Of a DNA stretch of 64,000 bases, positions 8,007-17,152 are shown piece by piece. This stretch comes from Amaricoccus sp047275745 (GTDB lineage: Bacteria; Pseudomonadota; Alphaproteobacteria; Rhodobacterales; Rhodobacteraceae): assembly GCF_047275745.1 (NCBI RefSeq), contig NZ_JBKQWU010000004.1:90557-154556 (forward strand), read 5' to 3'. The position numbers and the translations under genes are program-made. Under the pieces are notes generated by a model. That model saw nothing but the letters and a program-made list of their open reading frames with translations, was not told the origin of the DNA and made no database searches. Numbering within the stretch: position 1 is the stretch's first letter; each line of letters begins with the position of its first letter.

Positions 8007-9692
8007 ATGGGCCCGGCTCCGCGTTACCTTGGGATCGTCATGCTGCTCGCGGCCGGCGTGATCGCCTTGCTCGGCTACGCGGCGATGCGGCGCGACGCCG
8101 AGATGCTCGACAAGAACGGGCGGAGCGCCACCCTCTGGTGGGGCACGCAGACCGAGATCGAGATGCTGCGTTTCGAGCTCCAACTTGCCAACATGCGCGC
8201 GCTCGGCACCGAGCAGGCCGTCGAGGAGGTCCGCAAGAGCTTCGATGTGCTGTGGAGCCGCGTGGCGATGATCGGCGCGGGCTCGATCGGCGCCCGGCTG
8301 CGCGAATTCGATCGCGGCGAGGGGGCGCTCGCAGACCTGTCGCGGTTCCTGCGCGCCGCGGACCCGGTGATCGCCGAGTTGCGCCCCGGAGATGCCGCGC
8401 GCGCGAGCGAGCTCCTGCGCCGGCTCGAAGGCTTTCACCAGCCATTGCGCCTCTACACGTTGAGCGTGATGCGCGAGGACGCGGCGATCGCCGAGCGGCT
8501 GCATGATCGCATCGCCTGGAGCGCGCGCGCCATCGTCTCGGTCAGCGGTCTCGCGCTTTTCGTCGCGCTCACGTCGCTGTTCCTCATCCTGCGCGACAAC
8601 CAGGGCCAGCGCGCCCTGGCGCGGGTCAGCCAGCGCGCCGCCGAACAGGCCGAACTCGCCAGCCGGGCGAAGTCGCGGCTCCTGACCATGATGAGCCATG
8701 AGTTGCGCAATCCGCTGAACGGGGTGCTCGGCCCGCTGGCGCTGCTCGGCCAGAGCGAGATCGGTTCGCGCCAGCGCCGTCTGGTCGAGCAGGCGAGCCA
8801 GTCGGGCCATGCGATGTCGCAGCTGGTCGAAAGCCTGCTCGACTATGGCGAGATCCAGGACGGCAGGTTCGAGACCCGGTCCGAGCCGATGCGCGTCGCG
8901 ACGCTGGCCGAGACGATCCGGGAGCGGGTCAGATCGTCGACCGGCGTCGGTCTCGCGGTGACGGTCGCGGAGGGCACGCCCGCCATGCTGCGGGGCGATC
9001 AAAACCGGCTGAGCCAAGTCTATGTCCACCTCGCCGAATATCTGCTGGGAAGCAGCGATCCAGGGGGGATCGCGCTCGACCTGAGCCACCGGCCGGGGGA
9101 ACTGGTCGGCACCCTGCGACTCGGGCAGGCGCCGGAACTTGGCTGGAAGCTGGAACTGCTGCTCGAACTCAGCCATGCCGCGTCCGACCAGCTCGCCAGC
9201 GACAAGCTCGGAAGCGACGCGCTTCAGCCGCTGATCGCGCGCAGCCTGATCGCCGCGCTTGGAGGCGGGCTCGTGCTCAAGCACGACTCCGCCGGCGGCC
9301 GTGCGATGATCGTGACCGTGCCGGCACGGGAACTCGCGTTGAGGCCGATGCGGATCGTGCTCGACACGCGCTCCCGGGCGCTCGCCGCGATCTACCGGGC
9401 CGCGTTGCGCTCGCCGGAGATCATCATCGGGGACCCGGCCGGTTCGGACGCGGCGGATCTGGTCCTGGTCGACGCCGCCCGCGCCGAGGACGAGGCGGAG
9501 ACGGCCGGCCTGCGCGCCCGCTATCCCGGCGCGCTTCTCTTCGCCATCGGCCGGCCGCGCACCCCATCCGCCTTCGACGAAGTGGTGGAGGAGCCGAACG
9601 ACCTGGCGGGCCTGCGCGCCCGGATCATGCGCCGGATGGTACCAGAGGATGAAGCTTTGCCAAGGCGCGCGGCCCGCGGTAACGTTCGCTGA
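8007..9692 (+). CDS. Membrane histidine kinase with degenerate ATPase and receiver-like end
   Basis: A 561-aa protein. TM1 lies at about residues 7-27 and TM2 at about 175-197, enclosing a largely helical periplasmic sensor region of about 145 aa. A coiled segment leads to a clear HisKA box, MMSHELRNPLNGVL, with the phosphorylatable His. The expected ATP-binding domain is degenerate: where the N-box should be the sequence reads NRLSQVYVHLAEYLL, and no DxGxG box is visible. The last 110 residues start like a receiver (MRIVLDTRSRA) without the normal acidic pocket. The ATG at 8007 is chosen over TTG at 8004. Between the molybdopterin-like gene and a second kinase, it probably senses at the membrane and depends on its neighbour for catalysis; that is inference. 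Confidence 0.82.
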   Translation: MGPAPRYLGIVMLLAAGVIALLGYAAMRRDAEMLDKNGRSATLWWGTQTEIEMLRFELQLANMRALGTEQAVEEVRKSFDVLWSRVAMIGAGSIGARLREFDRGEGALADLSRFLRAADPVIAELRPGDAARASELLRRLEGFHQPLRLYTLSVMREDAAIAERLHDRIAWSARAIVSVSGLALFVALTSLFLILRDNQGQRALARVSQRAAEQAELASRAKSRLLTMMSHELRNPLNGVLGPLALLGQSEIGSRQRRLVEQASQSGHAMSQLVESLLDYGEIQDGRFETRSEPMRVATLAETIRERVRSSTGVGLAVTVAEGTPAMLRGDQNRLSQVYVHLAEYLLGSSDPGGIALDLSHRPGELVGTLRLGQAPELGWKLELLLELSHAASDQLASDKLGSDALQPLIARSLIAALGGGLVLKHDSAGGRAMIVTVPARELALRPMRIVLDTRSRALAAIYRAALRSPEIIIGDPAGSDAADLVLVDAARAEDEAETAGLRARYPGALLFAIGRPRTPSAFDEVVEEPNDLAGLRARIMRRMVPEDEALPRRAARGNVR

Positions 9693-9764
9693 GGTCGCGG
9701 CGACGTTTTCAGCCTTGAGACTTGGCGCCTGGAGAGGCGGCGCGCGCGAACGGGAAGAACTGGA

Positions 9765-11285
9765 ATGAGCATCATCGTCTCGCCGTTCGAAGCGGAACGG
9801 TCGCGGCCAGGGGGCGTTCGAAGCCAGCGGGCCGAGCTTCTCGACCGGGCGCTTCTCGCGCATGATCTGCGCGGCGGGCTTAGCGACATATCGGGCGGGC
9901 TCTCGGCCATTGACCCGGCATCGCTGCCGGTGGAGACGCGCGAGCAGGTCGAACGTGTCCTCGCGGCCGCCGACGCGGTGGGGTCTCTGGTTCACGCCGC
10001 GCTTGGCGAATATCGTGAGGAGCCGGACCCGGCGGCGGGCCTCGATTTTCAGGGCGTCGATGTCTCGCGCCTGCTCGATCACCAGCGCCGGCGATGGACG
10101 GCGGAGGCGCGGCGGAAAGGCCAGTCGCTGCGGATCGTCGCGGAGGCGGACGCGCCGACGCGGCTCGACATCGATCCGGCGCTCTGCGGGCGGATGCTGA
10201 CCAATCTCGTCGCGCACGCGATCGGGCGCTGCGAGGCCGGAGGGATCGAGCTCGTGGCGAGCGCGACGCGCGAGGGAGGCATCCTGCTCCGCGTCGCCGA
10301 TACGGGGCCGGCCGTCCGGCAGGACACGCTGGAACGCATCCTCGGGCTCGGCGCGGATGATCCGGCCATGTCGGCGGGCGTCGAGGGGCTGGAACTCATG
10401 GCGGCGCGCCGGCTGGCCGCGCGGATGGGTGCGAGATTCGCGCTTCGCAACCGTTCGGGCGGCGGGTTCGAGGCGCTGATCGAGCTCGGCGAGCCGTGGT
10501 GCTCGCGCGCCGAACCGGCGGCCCCGGAGCCCGAAGCCGATCTGGCGGGCGCGCGCATCCTGCTCGCGGAGGACAATCCGACCAACCAGATGGTCGCGAC
10601 GCAGATGCTGCGCGCGCTCCGGGCCGAGGTGACCGTCACCTCGGACGGCGCCGAGGCGATCGCCGCCTTCGAGGCACAGGAGTTCGACCTGGTGGTGCTC
10701 GACATCGAGATGCCGCGGGTCTCGGGGCTCGACGTGATCCGCCGGATCCGGTCACGCGGCGACGCGCGCGCGCGGGTGCCCATCGTCGCGCTGACGGCCT
10801 ATGCGATGCGCGATCATCAGGATCAGATCGCCGAGGCGGGAGCGAACGCGCTGGTCTCGAAGCCGATCAGCGGCATCGAGCAACTCGGACGCGCGCTCGC
10901 GCCGCATCTGCCATCCGGCGTCGCGGCGCGCAGGCCGCGGGCGCCGGGCGCCGGGGACCCGGTGGTGGACGCCGCGATCTACGGCGCGCTCGCCGATGCG
11001 ATCGGGCCGGACCTGATGAACGAACTGTTCGAGAAGGTCTTCGCCGATCTCAGCGCGGCGCGCGCGGAACTCGAAGCGGCGCGTGCCCCGCGAAACACCC
11101 AGGCGATCCGCTCGGCCTCGCATATCCTGATCTCGGTCGCGGGCGCCGTCGGGGCGGTCCGGCTGCAGTCGATGGCGCGCTCGCTGAACGCGCTCGCGCA
11201 TGAGAACGCCCCGCTCGACGCGGCCCTCACCGGCTGCGTCGCCGAGATCGACGCGGTGCTGGCCTTCCTCGCGCGGGACAGATGA
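9765..11285 (+). CDS. Soluble hybrid histidine kinase (DHp-like, HATPase, receiver, Hpt)
   Basis: A 506-aa protein with no membrane segment. Order: a short dimerisation-like helix pair with LLAHDLRGGLSDI (residues ~27-39) in place of a classic H-box; an HATPase domain with N-box MLTNLVAHAIGRC and G1 box VADTGPAV; a receiver domain (~265-385) with ILLAEDNPTNQM, VVLDIEMP (phospho-Asp) and LVSKP; and a C-terminal Hpt domain with SASHILISVAGAVGA (phospho-His). It is the mirror image of the preceding gene: no sensor, but an intact nucleotide fold plus relay modules. A GGGAAG ribosome site precedes the ATG. The three signalling genes and the regulator below are co-directional and closely spaced, so a phosphorelay is likely. 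Confidence 0.85.
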   Translation: MSIIVSPFEAERSRPGGVRSQRAELLDRALLAHDLRGGLSDISGGLSAIDPASLPVETREQVERVLAAADAVGSLVHAALGEYREEPDPAAGLDFQGVDVSRLLDHQRRRWTAEARRKGQSLRIVAEADAPTRLDIDPALCGRMLTNLVAHAIGRCEAGGIELVASATREGGILLRVADTGPAVRQDTLERILGLGADDPAMSAGVEGLELMAARRLAARMGARFALRNRSGGGFEALIELGEPWCSRAEPAAPEPEADLAGARILLAEDNPTNQMVATQMLRALRAEVTVTSDGAEAIAAFEAQEFDLVVLDIEMPRVSGLDVIRRIRSRGDARARVPIVALTAYAMRDHQDQIAEAGANALVSKPISGIEQLGRALAPHLPSGVAARRPRAPGAGDPVVDAAIYGALADAIGPDLMNELFEKVFADLSAARAELEAARAPRNTQAIRSASHILISVAGAVGAVRLQSMARSLNALAHENAPLDAALTGCVAEIDAVLAFLARDR

Positions 11286-11296
11286 GGGAGGGACGC

Positions 11297-12706
11297 ATGC
11301 AACCGGTGCTGCTGGTCGAAGATACCTCCTCGCTCGCCATGCTCTACGGCGCCGTTCTCGCACGCGCGGGCCATCCGGTCGATCACGCCGCCACGCTCGC
11401 CGAGGCGAGGGCCCGATGCGCGCGCGGGATGCCGCGCGTCATGCTTCTCGACCTGCAACTGCCGGATGGCGACGGGCTCGACCTGCTCGCGAGCCTCTCC
11501 GGGGCGAACTGCCGGGTGATCGTCATCACCGCGAACGGATCGATCAACCGCGCGGTGCAGGCGATGCGGGGCGGCGCGTTCGACTTTCTCGTCAAGCCCT
11601 TCGATGAATCGCGGCTCGTGACGGCGGTCGAAAACGCGCTCTCGGCACGCGGCGCAATCGAGCCGGAGGACGCGCCGGCTACTGAGAGCGCGGGGTTCGA
11701 AGGCTTCATCGGCCGTTCGGCGGCGATGGACGAGATCTATCGCATGGTCCGCGCGATCGGCCGCTCCACGGCGACGGTCTTCATCACCGGCGAGAGCGGC
11801 ACGGGCAAGGAAGTCTGCGCCCGCGCGATCCACGCGGTCTCGAACCGGGCGAAGCGGCCCTTCGTGCCGCTCAACTGCGCCGCGATCCCGCGCGATCTGC
11901 TTGAAAGCGAGGTCTTCGGCCATCTGAAGGGCGCCTTCACCGGCGCGCTCTCTGACAAGCCGGGCGCCGCGGCGGTGGCGGACGGCGGCACGCTCTTCCT
12001 CGACGAGATCTGCGAGATGGATCTCTCGTTGCAGACGAAGCTCCTGCGGTTCCTGCAGACCTCCACCATCCAGCCGGTGGGCGCCGCGCGGCCGGTGCAG
12101 GTCGATGTCCGCATCGTCTGCGCCACCAACCGCGACCCGGCGGAGGAGGTCCGTCGAGGACGGTTCCGGGAGGATCTCTACTACCGGCTCCATGTCGTGC
12201 CGATCCACATGCCGCCCTTGCGCGCGCGGCCCGACGACATTCTCGACATCGCCCGGGCGAGCCTCGCGACCTTCTCGCGCGAGGAAGGCCGCGGCTTCCA
12301 GGGCTTCACCGAGGAGGCCGAGCGGGTTCTCATGGAGCGGCCCTGGCCCGGCAACGTCCGACAGCTTCTGAACGTGATCCGCAATGTCGTGGTGCTGCAC
12401 GAGGGTACGCTGGTGCGGCCCGAGATGCTGCCCGGCGAGATCGCGCCGCTGCAGGTGCCCGAGGCGCCGCCCAGGCCGGCGAATGTCGCGACGCTGGCGC
12501 AGCAGCGGACGCCGCCGACGGATCTGCGCGCGCTGGTCGAACCCCTGATCGGCCGCTCGCTCGCCGATGTGGAGCGCGAGTTCATCGAGGCGACGATCTC
12601 GGCCTGCGGCGGATCGATCCCGCGGGCGGCGCGGATGTTGTCGCTCTCGCCGTCGACGGTCTATCGCAAGCTCGATTCCTGGGGCGTCGGCCAGCGGCGC
12701 GCCTGA
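11297..12706 (+). CDS. Sigma-54-dependent response regulator (NtrC family)
   Basis: A 469-aa transcriptional activator. The receiver domain (1-~120) has LLVEDTSS, MLLDLQLPDGDG with the phospho-Asp, and FLVKPFD. The AAA+ domain carries Walker A GESGTGKE, the sigma-54-contacting loop GAFTGA, Walker B TLFLDEICEM and the R-finger region FREDLYYRL. The C-terminal Fis-type helix-turn-helix reads GGSIPRAARMLSLSPSTVYRKL. The ATG at 11297 has GAGGGAGGG upstream and is preferred to the ATG at 11282, which overlaps the kinase stop. It should be the output of the adjacent phosphorelay. Its target promoters are not identifiable; I saw no convincing -24/-12 element nearby. Confidence 0.93.
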   Translation: MQPVLLVEDTSSLAMLYGAVLARAGHPVDHAATLAEARARCARGMPRVMLLDLQLPDGDGLDLLASLSGANCRVIVITANGSINRAVQAMRGGAFDFLVKPFDESRLVTAVENALSARGAIEPEDAPATESAGFEGFIGRSAAMDEIYRMVRAIGRSTATVFITGESGTGKEVCARAIHAVSNRAKRPFVPLNCAAIPRDLLESEVFGHLKGAFTGALSDKPGAAAVADGGTLFLDEICEMDLSLQTKLLRFLQTSTIQPVGAARPVQVDVRIVCATNRDPAEEVRRGRFREDLYYRLHVVPIHMPPLRARPDDILDIARASLATFSREEGRGFQGFTEEAERVLMERPWPGNVRQLLNVIRNVVVLHEGTLVRPEMLPGEIAPLQVPEAPPRPANVATLAQQRTPPTDLRALVEPLIGRSLADVEREFIEATISACGGSIPRAARMLSLSPSTVYRKLDSWGVGQRRA

Positions 12707-12801
12707 GCGCCGACGCCCGGATCACCTTCCGCGTCGCTTGCATCGCGGCGGCGCCGGGGATCATACTCAAGGGCGTCACGCGCAATGTCCCGGATGATCC
12801 C

Positions 12802-13200
12802 ATGAGCCTTTTCGAACTCGCCCTCGCATCCCGCGCGAATGCCTATGCGCCCTATTCCGGCTTCAGGGTCGGGGCGGCGATCCGCTGCGCCGACGGGACG
12901 CTCCATGGCGGCTGCAATGTCGAGAACGTGGCCTATCCCGAAGGGACCTGCGCCGAGGCGGGGGCGATCGCGGCGATGGTGCTCGCGGGCGGGCGGGAGA
13001 TCGCCGAGGTGCTGGTCGTCGCCGACGGCCCCGAGCCGGTGACGCCCTGCGGCGGTTGCCGGCAGAAGCTCGCGGAATTCGCCAGCGCCGGGACGCCGGT
13101 CATCCTCGCCGATCTCGCGGGTGAGCGGGCGCGGACCACGGTCGGCGCGCTCCTGCCCGGCGCCTTCGCGCTTTCGCATCTCGGGCGGGCCGACGGATGA
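12802..13200 (+). CDS. cdd: Cytidine deaminase
   Basis: A 132-aa homotetrameric-type enzyme deaminating cytidine and deoxycytidine to uridine and deoxyuridine. The zinc site is evident: CAEAGA (Cys plus catalytic Glu) and PCGGCRQ (two Cys). APYSGFRVGAA and the GCNVENVAYPEGTCAE stretch are family hallmarks. No good ribosome site is seen before this ATG, so the start is supported by the fit of the N-terminus (MSLFELALASRANAYAPYS). It is first of a four-gene salvage operon whose members overlap or nearly touch. Confidence 0.94.
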   Translation: MSLFELALASRANAYAPYSGFRVGAAIRCADGTLHGGCNVENVAYPEGTCAEAGAIAAMVLAGGREIAEVLVVADGPEPVTPCGGCRQKLAEFASAGTPVILADLAGERARTTVGALLPGAFALSHLGRADG

Positions 13201-14024
13201 CGGATCACCCCGGCGACTTCCCGAACGAACCCCGTGAGACCGCCCGGCGTGCTATCGCCTGCCTCGACCTGACCAATCTCGACGAGGGCTGCGACGCGCC
13301 CGCGATCGAGGCGCTCTGCCGCCGCGCCCGGACGCCGGCCGGTCCGGTGGCCGCGGTCTGCGTCTGGCCGGCCTTCGTCGCCCAGGCGCGCGAGGCGCTG
13401 GCCGGGTCGGGCATCCGGATCGCGACCGTTGTCAACTTTCCCCGAGGCGAGGACACCGAAGCGGCGGTACTGGCGGAGACCGCGCGGGCGCTGGCCGATG
13501 GCGCCGACGAGATCGATCTCGTCGTGCCCTGGCGTGCGCTGATCCGGGGCGAGTCGGGGCGGATCGGCGATCTGACGCGCGCGGTCAAGGCCGCCTGCGG
13601 GGAGGCGCCGTTGAAGACGATCCTCGAAACCGGGGAACTGCGCGAGGCCTCCCTGATCGCGCGGGCGAGCCGCGAGGCGCTTGGCGGCGGCGCGGATTTC
13701 CTCAAGACCTCGACCGGCAAGGTGCCGGTGAATGCCACGCCCGATGCGGCGGCGATCCTGCTGACGGCGATCAAGGAGGCAGGTCGGCCGGTCGGGTTCA
13801 AGGCGGCGGGCGGCGTGCGTACGACCGCCGACGCCGCCGTCTATCTCGACCTCGCCGCGCGGATCATGGGGCCGGACTGGCCGACTCCGGAGCGGTTCCG
13901 GATCGGCGCCTCGGGCCTTCTCGACGCGCTGCTCCGGACACTGGACGGGGACGGCGCGCCGGGTGAGAAGGCGGCGGAAGAGAACGCGGGCGACGCGGCC
14001 GAGAGTCGCGGCCCACGGTATTGA
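13197..14024 (+). CDS. deoC: Deoxyribose-phosphate aldolase
   Basis: A 275-aa class I aldolase cleaving 2-deoxyribose-5-phosphate to acetaldehyde and glyceraldehyde-3-phosphate. Key motifs: CLDLTNLDEG near the N-terminus, CVWPAFV, ATVVNFPRG, ADEIDLVVPW, the Schiff-base lysine in DFLKTSTGKVPVNAT, and VGFKAAGGVRTT with the second catalytic lysine. The ATG overlaps the cdd stop by 4 nt (ATGA), indicating translational coupling. The tail after about residue 250 is Ala/Glu-rich and not conserved. Confidence 0.95.
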   Translation: MTDHPGDFPNEPRETARRAIACLDLTNLDEGCDAPAIEALCRRARTPAGPVAAVCVWPAFVAQAREALAGSGIRIATVVNFPRGEDTEAAVLAETARALADGADEIDLVVPWRALIRGESGRIGDLTRAVKAACGEAPLKTILETGELREASLIARASREALGGGADFLKTSTGKVPVNATPDAAAILLTAIKEAGRPVGFKAAGGVRTTADAAVYLDLAARIMGPDWPTPERFRIGASGLLDALLRTLDGDGAPGEKAAEENAGDAAESRGPRY

Positions 14025-14038
14025 CGAAGGAGGTCCCG

Positions 14039-15346
14039 ATGCTGCCGCAGGAACTGATCGCGCGCAAGCGCGACGGGGGAAAGCTGACCGGAGCCGAGAT
14101 CCGTTTCCTGGTGGCCGGCCTCACCGCCGAGACCCTGACCGAAGGGCAGGTGGCAGCCTTTGCCATGGCGGTGCTGCTCAAGGGCATGGAGACCGAGGAA
14201 CTGGTCGCGCTGACGCTCGCCATGCGCGATTCCGGCGCCACGCTGAAATGGAAGCTGCCCGGTCCGGTCATCGACAAGCACTCGACCGGGGGGATCGGCG
14301 ACAATGTGAGCCTGATGCTCGCGCCGGCGCTGGCGGCCTGCGGCGCCTATGTGCCGATGATCTCGGGCCGGGGGCTTGGCCATACCGGGGGCACGCTCGA
14401 CAAGCTCGACGCGATCCCGGGCTACACCACCCGCCCGGATACCGGGAAGTTCCAGGAGGTGGTGCGCGAGATCGGCTGTGCCATCTGCGGCCAGACCGCC
14501 GATATCGCGCCGGCCGACCGGCGCCTCTACGCCATCCGCGACACGACCGGGACCGTCGAATCGATCGCACTCATCACCGCCTCGATCCTGTCGAAGAAGC
14601 TCGCGAGCGGGTTGCAGGGTCTCATCCTCGACGTGAAGACGGGTAGTGGCGCTTTCCTCCCCGAACTTGAAAGCTCGCGCGCCCTGGCGCGGACTCTGGT
14701 CGAGGTCGCGAAGGGCGCGGGTTGCAAGACCCGCGCGCTGATCACCGACATGAACGAACCGCTGGCGACCGCCGCCGGCAACGGCCTCGAAGTCATGAAC
14801 GCGGCGCGCTTCCTGAGGGGCGACGCCGTCGACTCGCGGCTCTGGGACGTGACCGTGGCGCTCGGCGCCGAGATCCTCGCGCAGGTCAGGATCGCGCCGA
14901 GCGTCGAAGAGGGCGCGGACCGGATGCGGATGGTGCTCGAATCCGGCGCGGCGGCCGAGAAGTTCGACGCGATGGTCGCGGCGCTCGGCGGACCGGTCGG
15001 TTTTCTCGACGATTTCGAGCATCATCTGCCGGGAGCGCCGGTGATCGGCGAAGTGCTGGCGGAGGATGAAGGCTTCGTCACGGGCATCGACACGCGCGCG
15101 CTCGGTCTGGCAGTGGTCGAGCTCGGTGGCGGGCGGCGGCGGCCGACCGACAGGATCGATCCCGCCGTGGGCATCGACATGCTGGAGGGGATCGGCCTCG
15201 CGGTCGAGCCGGGGACGCCGCTCGCCCGCATCCACGCCGCGACCGAGGCGGGACTCGCGGCCGCGACCGCGCGCGTCCGCGCGGCCTACCGTGTCGGGGA
15301 GGCCGCGCCGGAGGAGCCGCCGCTCATCGTCGAGCGGATCACCTGA
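14039..15346 (+). CDS. deoA: Thymidine phosphorylase
   Basis: A 435-aa pyrimidine-nucleoside phosphorylase producing thymine and 2-deoxyribose-1-phosphate. The family signature KLPGPVIDKHSTGGIGD, the GRGLGHTGGTLDKLD stretch, the DVKTGSGAF lysine loop and TDMNEPL are all present. The start at 14039 is chosen because GGAGG sits 6 nt upstream; an in-frame TTG at 14021 lies before that site and is unlikely. It follows deoC by 14 nt. Confidence 0.95.
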   Translation: MLPQELIARKRDGGKLTGAEIRFLVAGLTAETLTEGQVAAFAMAVLLKGMETEELVALTLAMRDSGATLKWKLPGPVIDKHSTGGIGDNVSLMLAPALAACGAYVPMISGRGLGHTGGTLDKLDAIPGYTTRPDTGKFQEVVREIGCAICGQTADIAPADRRLYAIRDTTGTVESIALITASILSKKLASGLQGLILDVKTGSGAFLPELESSRALARTLVEVAKGAGCKTRALITDMNEPLATAAGNGLEVMNAARFLRGDAVDSRLWDVTVALGAEILAQVRIAPSVEEGADRMRMVLESGAAAEKFDAMVAALGGPVGFLDDFEHHLPGAPVIGEVLAEDEGFVTGIDTRALGLAVVELGGGRRRPTDRIDPAVGIDMLEGIGLAVEPGTPLARIHAATEAGLAAATARVRAAYRVGEAAPEEPPLIVERIT

Positions 15347-16638
15347 TGGGGCGCGCGATCCTGATCGTGCTCGATTCCGTCGGTTGCGGCGGCGCGCCCG
15401 ACTCGGCCGATTTCGGCGACGAAGGCGCCAACACGCTCGGCCATATCGCCATCGCCTGCGCCTCGGGCCGCGCCGAGGAGGGGCGGAGCGGGCCGCTCGC
15501 GGTGCCGAACCTCCGCCGACTCGGGCTCGCCTCGGCGATCCGGCTGGCCTCGGGGCTGACGGTGCCGCTCTGGTACGAGGCGCCGGAGGGCATCTGGGGC
15601 GCGGCGACCGAGGTCTCGCGCGGCAAGGACACGCCCTCGGGCCACTGGGAACTCGCCGGTGTGCCGGTTCCCTGGGACTGGCACTACTTTTCGAAGGCGA
15701 ACCCGGCGATCCCGGAGGAAGTCACGGCCCCCCTGATCGCGCGCGCGGGCCTGCCGGGAACGCTCTGCAACGCGCATTCCTCGGGCATGCCGGTCCTGCG
15801 CGACTACGGCGCCGAGCATGTCGCGACCGGCAAGCCGATCCTCTACACCTCCGCCGACAGCGTGCTGCAGATCGCGGCCCACGAGGAACACTTCGGGCTG
15901 GACCGGCTCTACGAGACCTGCGCCATCGCGGCGGAGATCGTGCATCCGATGCGCGTCGGGCGCGTGATCGCCCGGCCCTTCATCGGCGAGAGCACCGGGA
16001 CCTTCGAGCGGACGCCGCATCGCCGGGACCTCGCGATCCCGCCGCCCGAGCCGACGCTGCTTGACCGCGTCCACGAGGCCGGTGGCGAGACCCGGGCGAT
16101 CGGCAAGATCGGCGACATCTTCGCCCACCGCGGGATCTCGCGGCTCACCAAGGGCAAGGACGACGCCGCGCTGATCGATGCGACTCTGGCGGCGCTCGCC
16201 GAGGCGCCGGACGGGGCGTTCATCTTCACCAATCTCGTCGATTTCGACACGCTCTACGGCCATCAGCGCGACGTTTCGGGCTATGCCCGCGCGCTCGAAG
16301 CCTTCGATGCGCGGCTGCCCGAACTGATCGGCGGGCTGCGGCCGGGGGATCTCATGATCCTGACGGCGGATCACGGCAACGACCCGACATTCCGGGGCAC
16401 GGATCATACGCGAGAGCGGGTGCCGGTCCTCGGCGTCACCCCCGGCGCGCGGCCGAAGGCGCTGGGGCTGATCGGGTTTTCCGACGTGGGCGAGACGCTC
16501 GCCGCGCATCTCGGGCTGCCCGCCGGGCGGCACGGCCGGTCGGTGCTCGGGCACCGGGAGGCGGAGATGCCGGACGGAGGCCCTGAGGCCCCGGGCTGGT
16601 TGGGCGGTCGCTGTCAGGCCGGGAAGACAGTTTCGTAA
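15346..16638 (+). CDS. deoB: Phosphopentomutase
   Basis: A 430-aa alkaline-phosphatase-superfamily mutase interconverting (deoxy)ribose-1-phosphate and -5-phosphate, linking deoA to deoC. Metal ligands are visible in DSVGCGGAPDSADFGD and TADHGNDPTFRGTDHTRE; the catalytic Thr lies in the DEGANTLGHI context. The ATG shares one base with the deoA stop (TGATG). The last ~25 residues extend beyond the usual end and overlap the convergent ArsC-like gene by 25 nt. Confidence 0.94.
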   Translation: MGRAILIVLDSVGCGGAPDSADFGDEGANTLGHIAIACASGRAEEGRSGPLAVPNLRRLGLASAIRLASGLTVPLWYEAPEGIWGAATEVSRGKDTPSGHWELAGVPVPWDWHYFSKANPAIPEEVTAPLIARAGLPGTLCNAHSSGMPVLRDYGAEHVATGKPILYTSADSVLQIAAHEEHFGLDRLYETCAIAAEIVHPMRVGRVIARPFIGESTGTFERTPHRRDLAIPPPEPTLLDRVHEAGGETRAIGKIGDIFAHRGISRLTKGKDDAALIDATLAALAEAPDGAFIFTNLVDFDTLYGHQRDVSGYARALEAFDARLPELIGGLRPGDLMILTADHGNDPTFRGTDHTRERVPVLGVTPGARPKALGLIGFSDVGETLAAHLGLPAGRHGRSVLGHREAEMPDGGPEAPGWLGGRCQAGKTVS

Positions 16639-16961
16639 TCGTCGGGCTTGAATCCCAGACGCAGCGTCTCGCCGGTGTCGAGCAGCGGGCGCTTGATCAT
16701 CGAGGGCTGGGCGAGCATGAGCGCGATCGCCTTCGTTCGGTCGATCCCCGCCTTGTCGGCGTCGGGAAGCTTGCGGAAGGTCGTCCCCGCGCGGTTCAGC
16801 AGCGGTTCCCAGCCGAGCCGGTCCGCCCAGGCGGCAAGCTCGGCCTCGCTCGGCGGCTCGGTCTTGTAGTCGCGGAAGCGGTAGTCGATCCCGCGCTCGT
16901 CGAGCCAGCGCCGGGCTTTCCGCACCGTGTCGCAGGTCTTGATACCATGCAGTGTGATCAT
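16614..16961 (-). CDS. ArsC/Spx-family (YffB-like) protein
   Basis: A 115-aa thioredoxin-fold protein with the N-terminal signature ITLHGIKTCDTVRKARRWL, one redox cysteine (Cys10) and the PSMIKRPLL cis-Pro loop. This pattern is the YffB/Spx branch of the ArsC family, commonly annotated as arsenate reductase. The sequence does not show genuine arsenic specificity and there is no ars operon nearby. It stands alone, convergent with deoB. Confidence 0.85.
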   Translation of the reverse strand: MITLHGIKTCDTVRKARRWLDERGIDYRFRDYKTEPPSEAELAAWADRLGWEPLLNRAGTTFRKLPDADKAGIDRTKAIALMLAQPSMIKRPLLDTGETLRLGFKPDDYETVFPA

Positions 16962-17152
16962 GCCCCGGCCTCCCGCTCCGTCCCGAGGCGCCTAGCGGAT
17001 CGGCCCCGGCGTGGCAAGCCGTCGCGGGAACGGATGGGTTTCGCACCGGCTCTACGCCGATTAAGGATAGAGCCAATCAAGGCGGGTTAACATCGGCTCC
17101 GCCACGGATCGGCGCCTGTCACGCGCCCGTCGGAATCTTGGAGACGCATCGG

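Noticed and set aside
16614..16961. Genuine arsenate reductase
   Set aside because: Sequence type is the YffB/Spx-like branch and no arsenic resistance genes are adjacent, so the specific function was not claimed.
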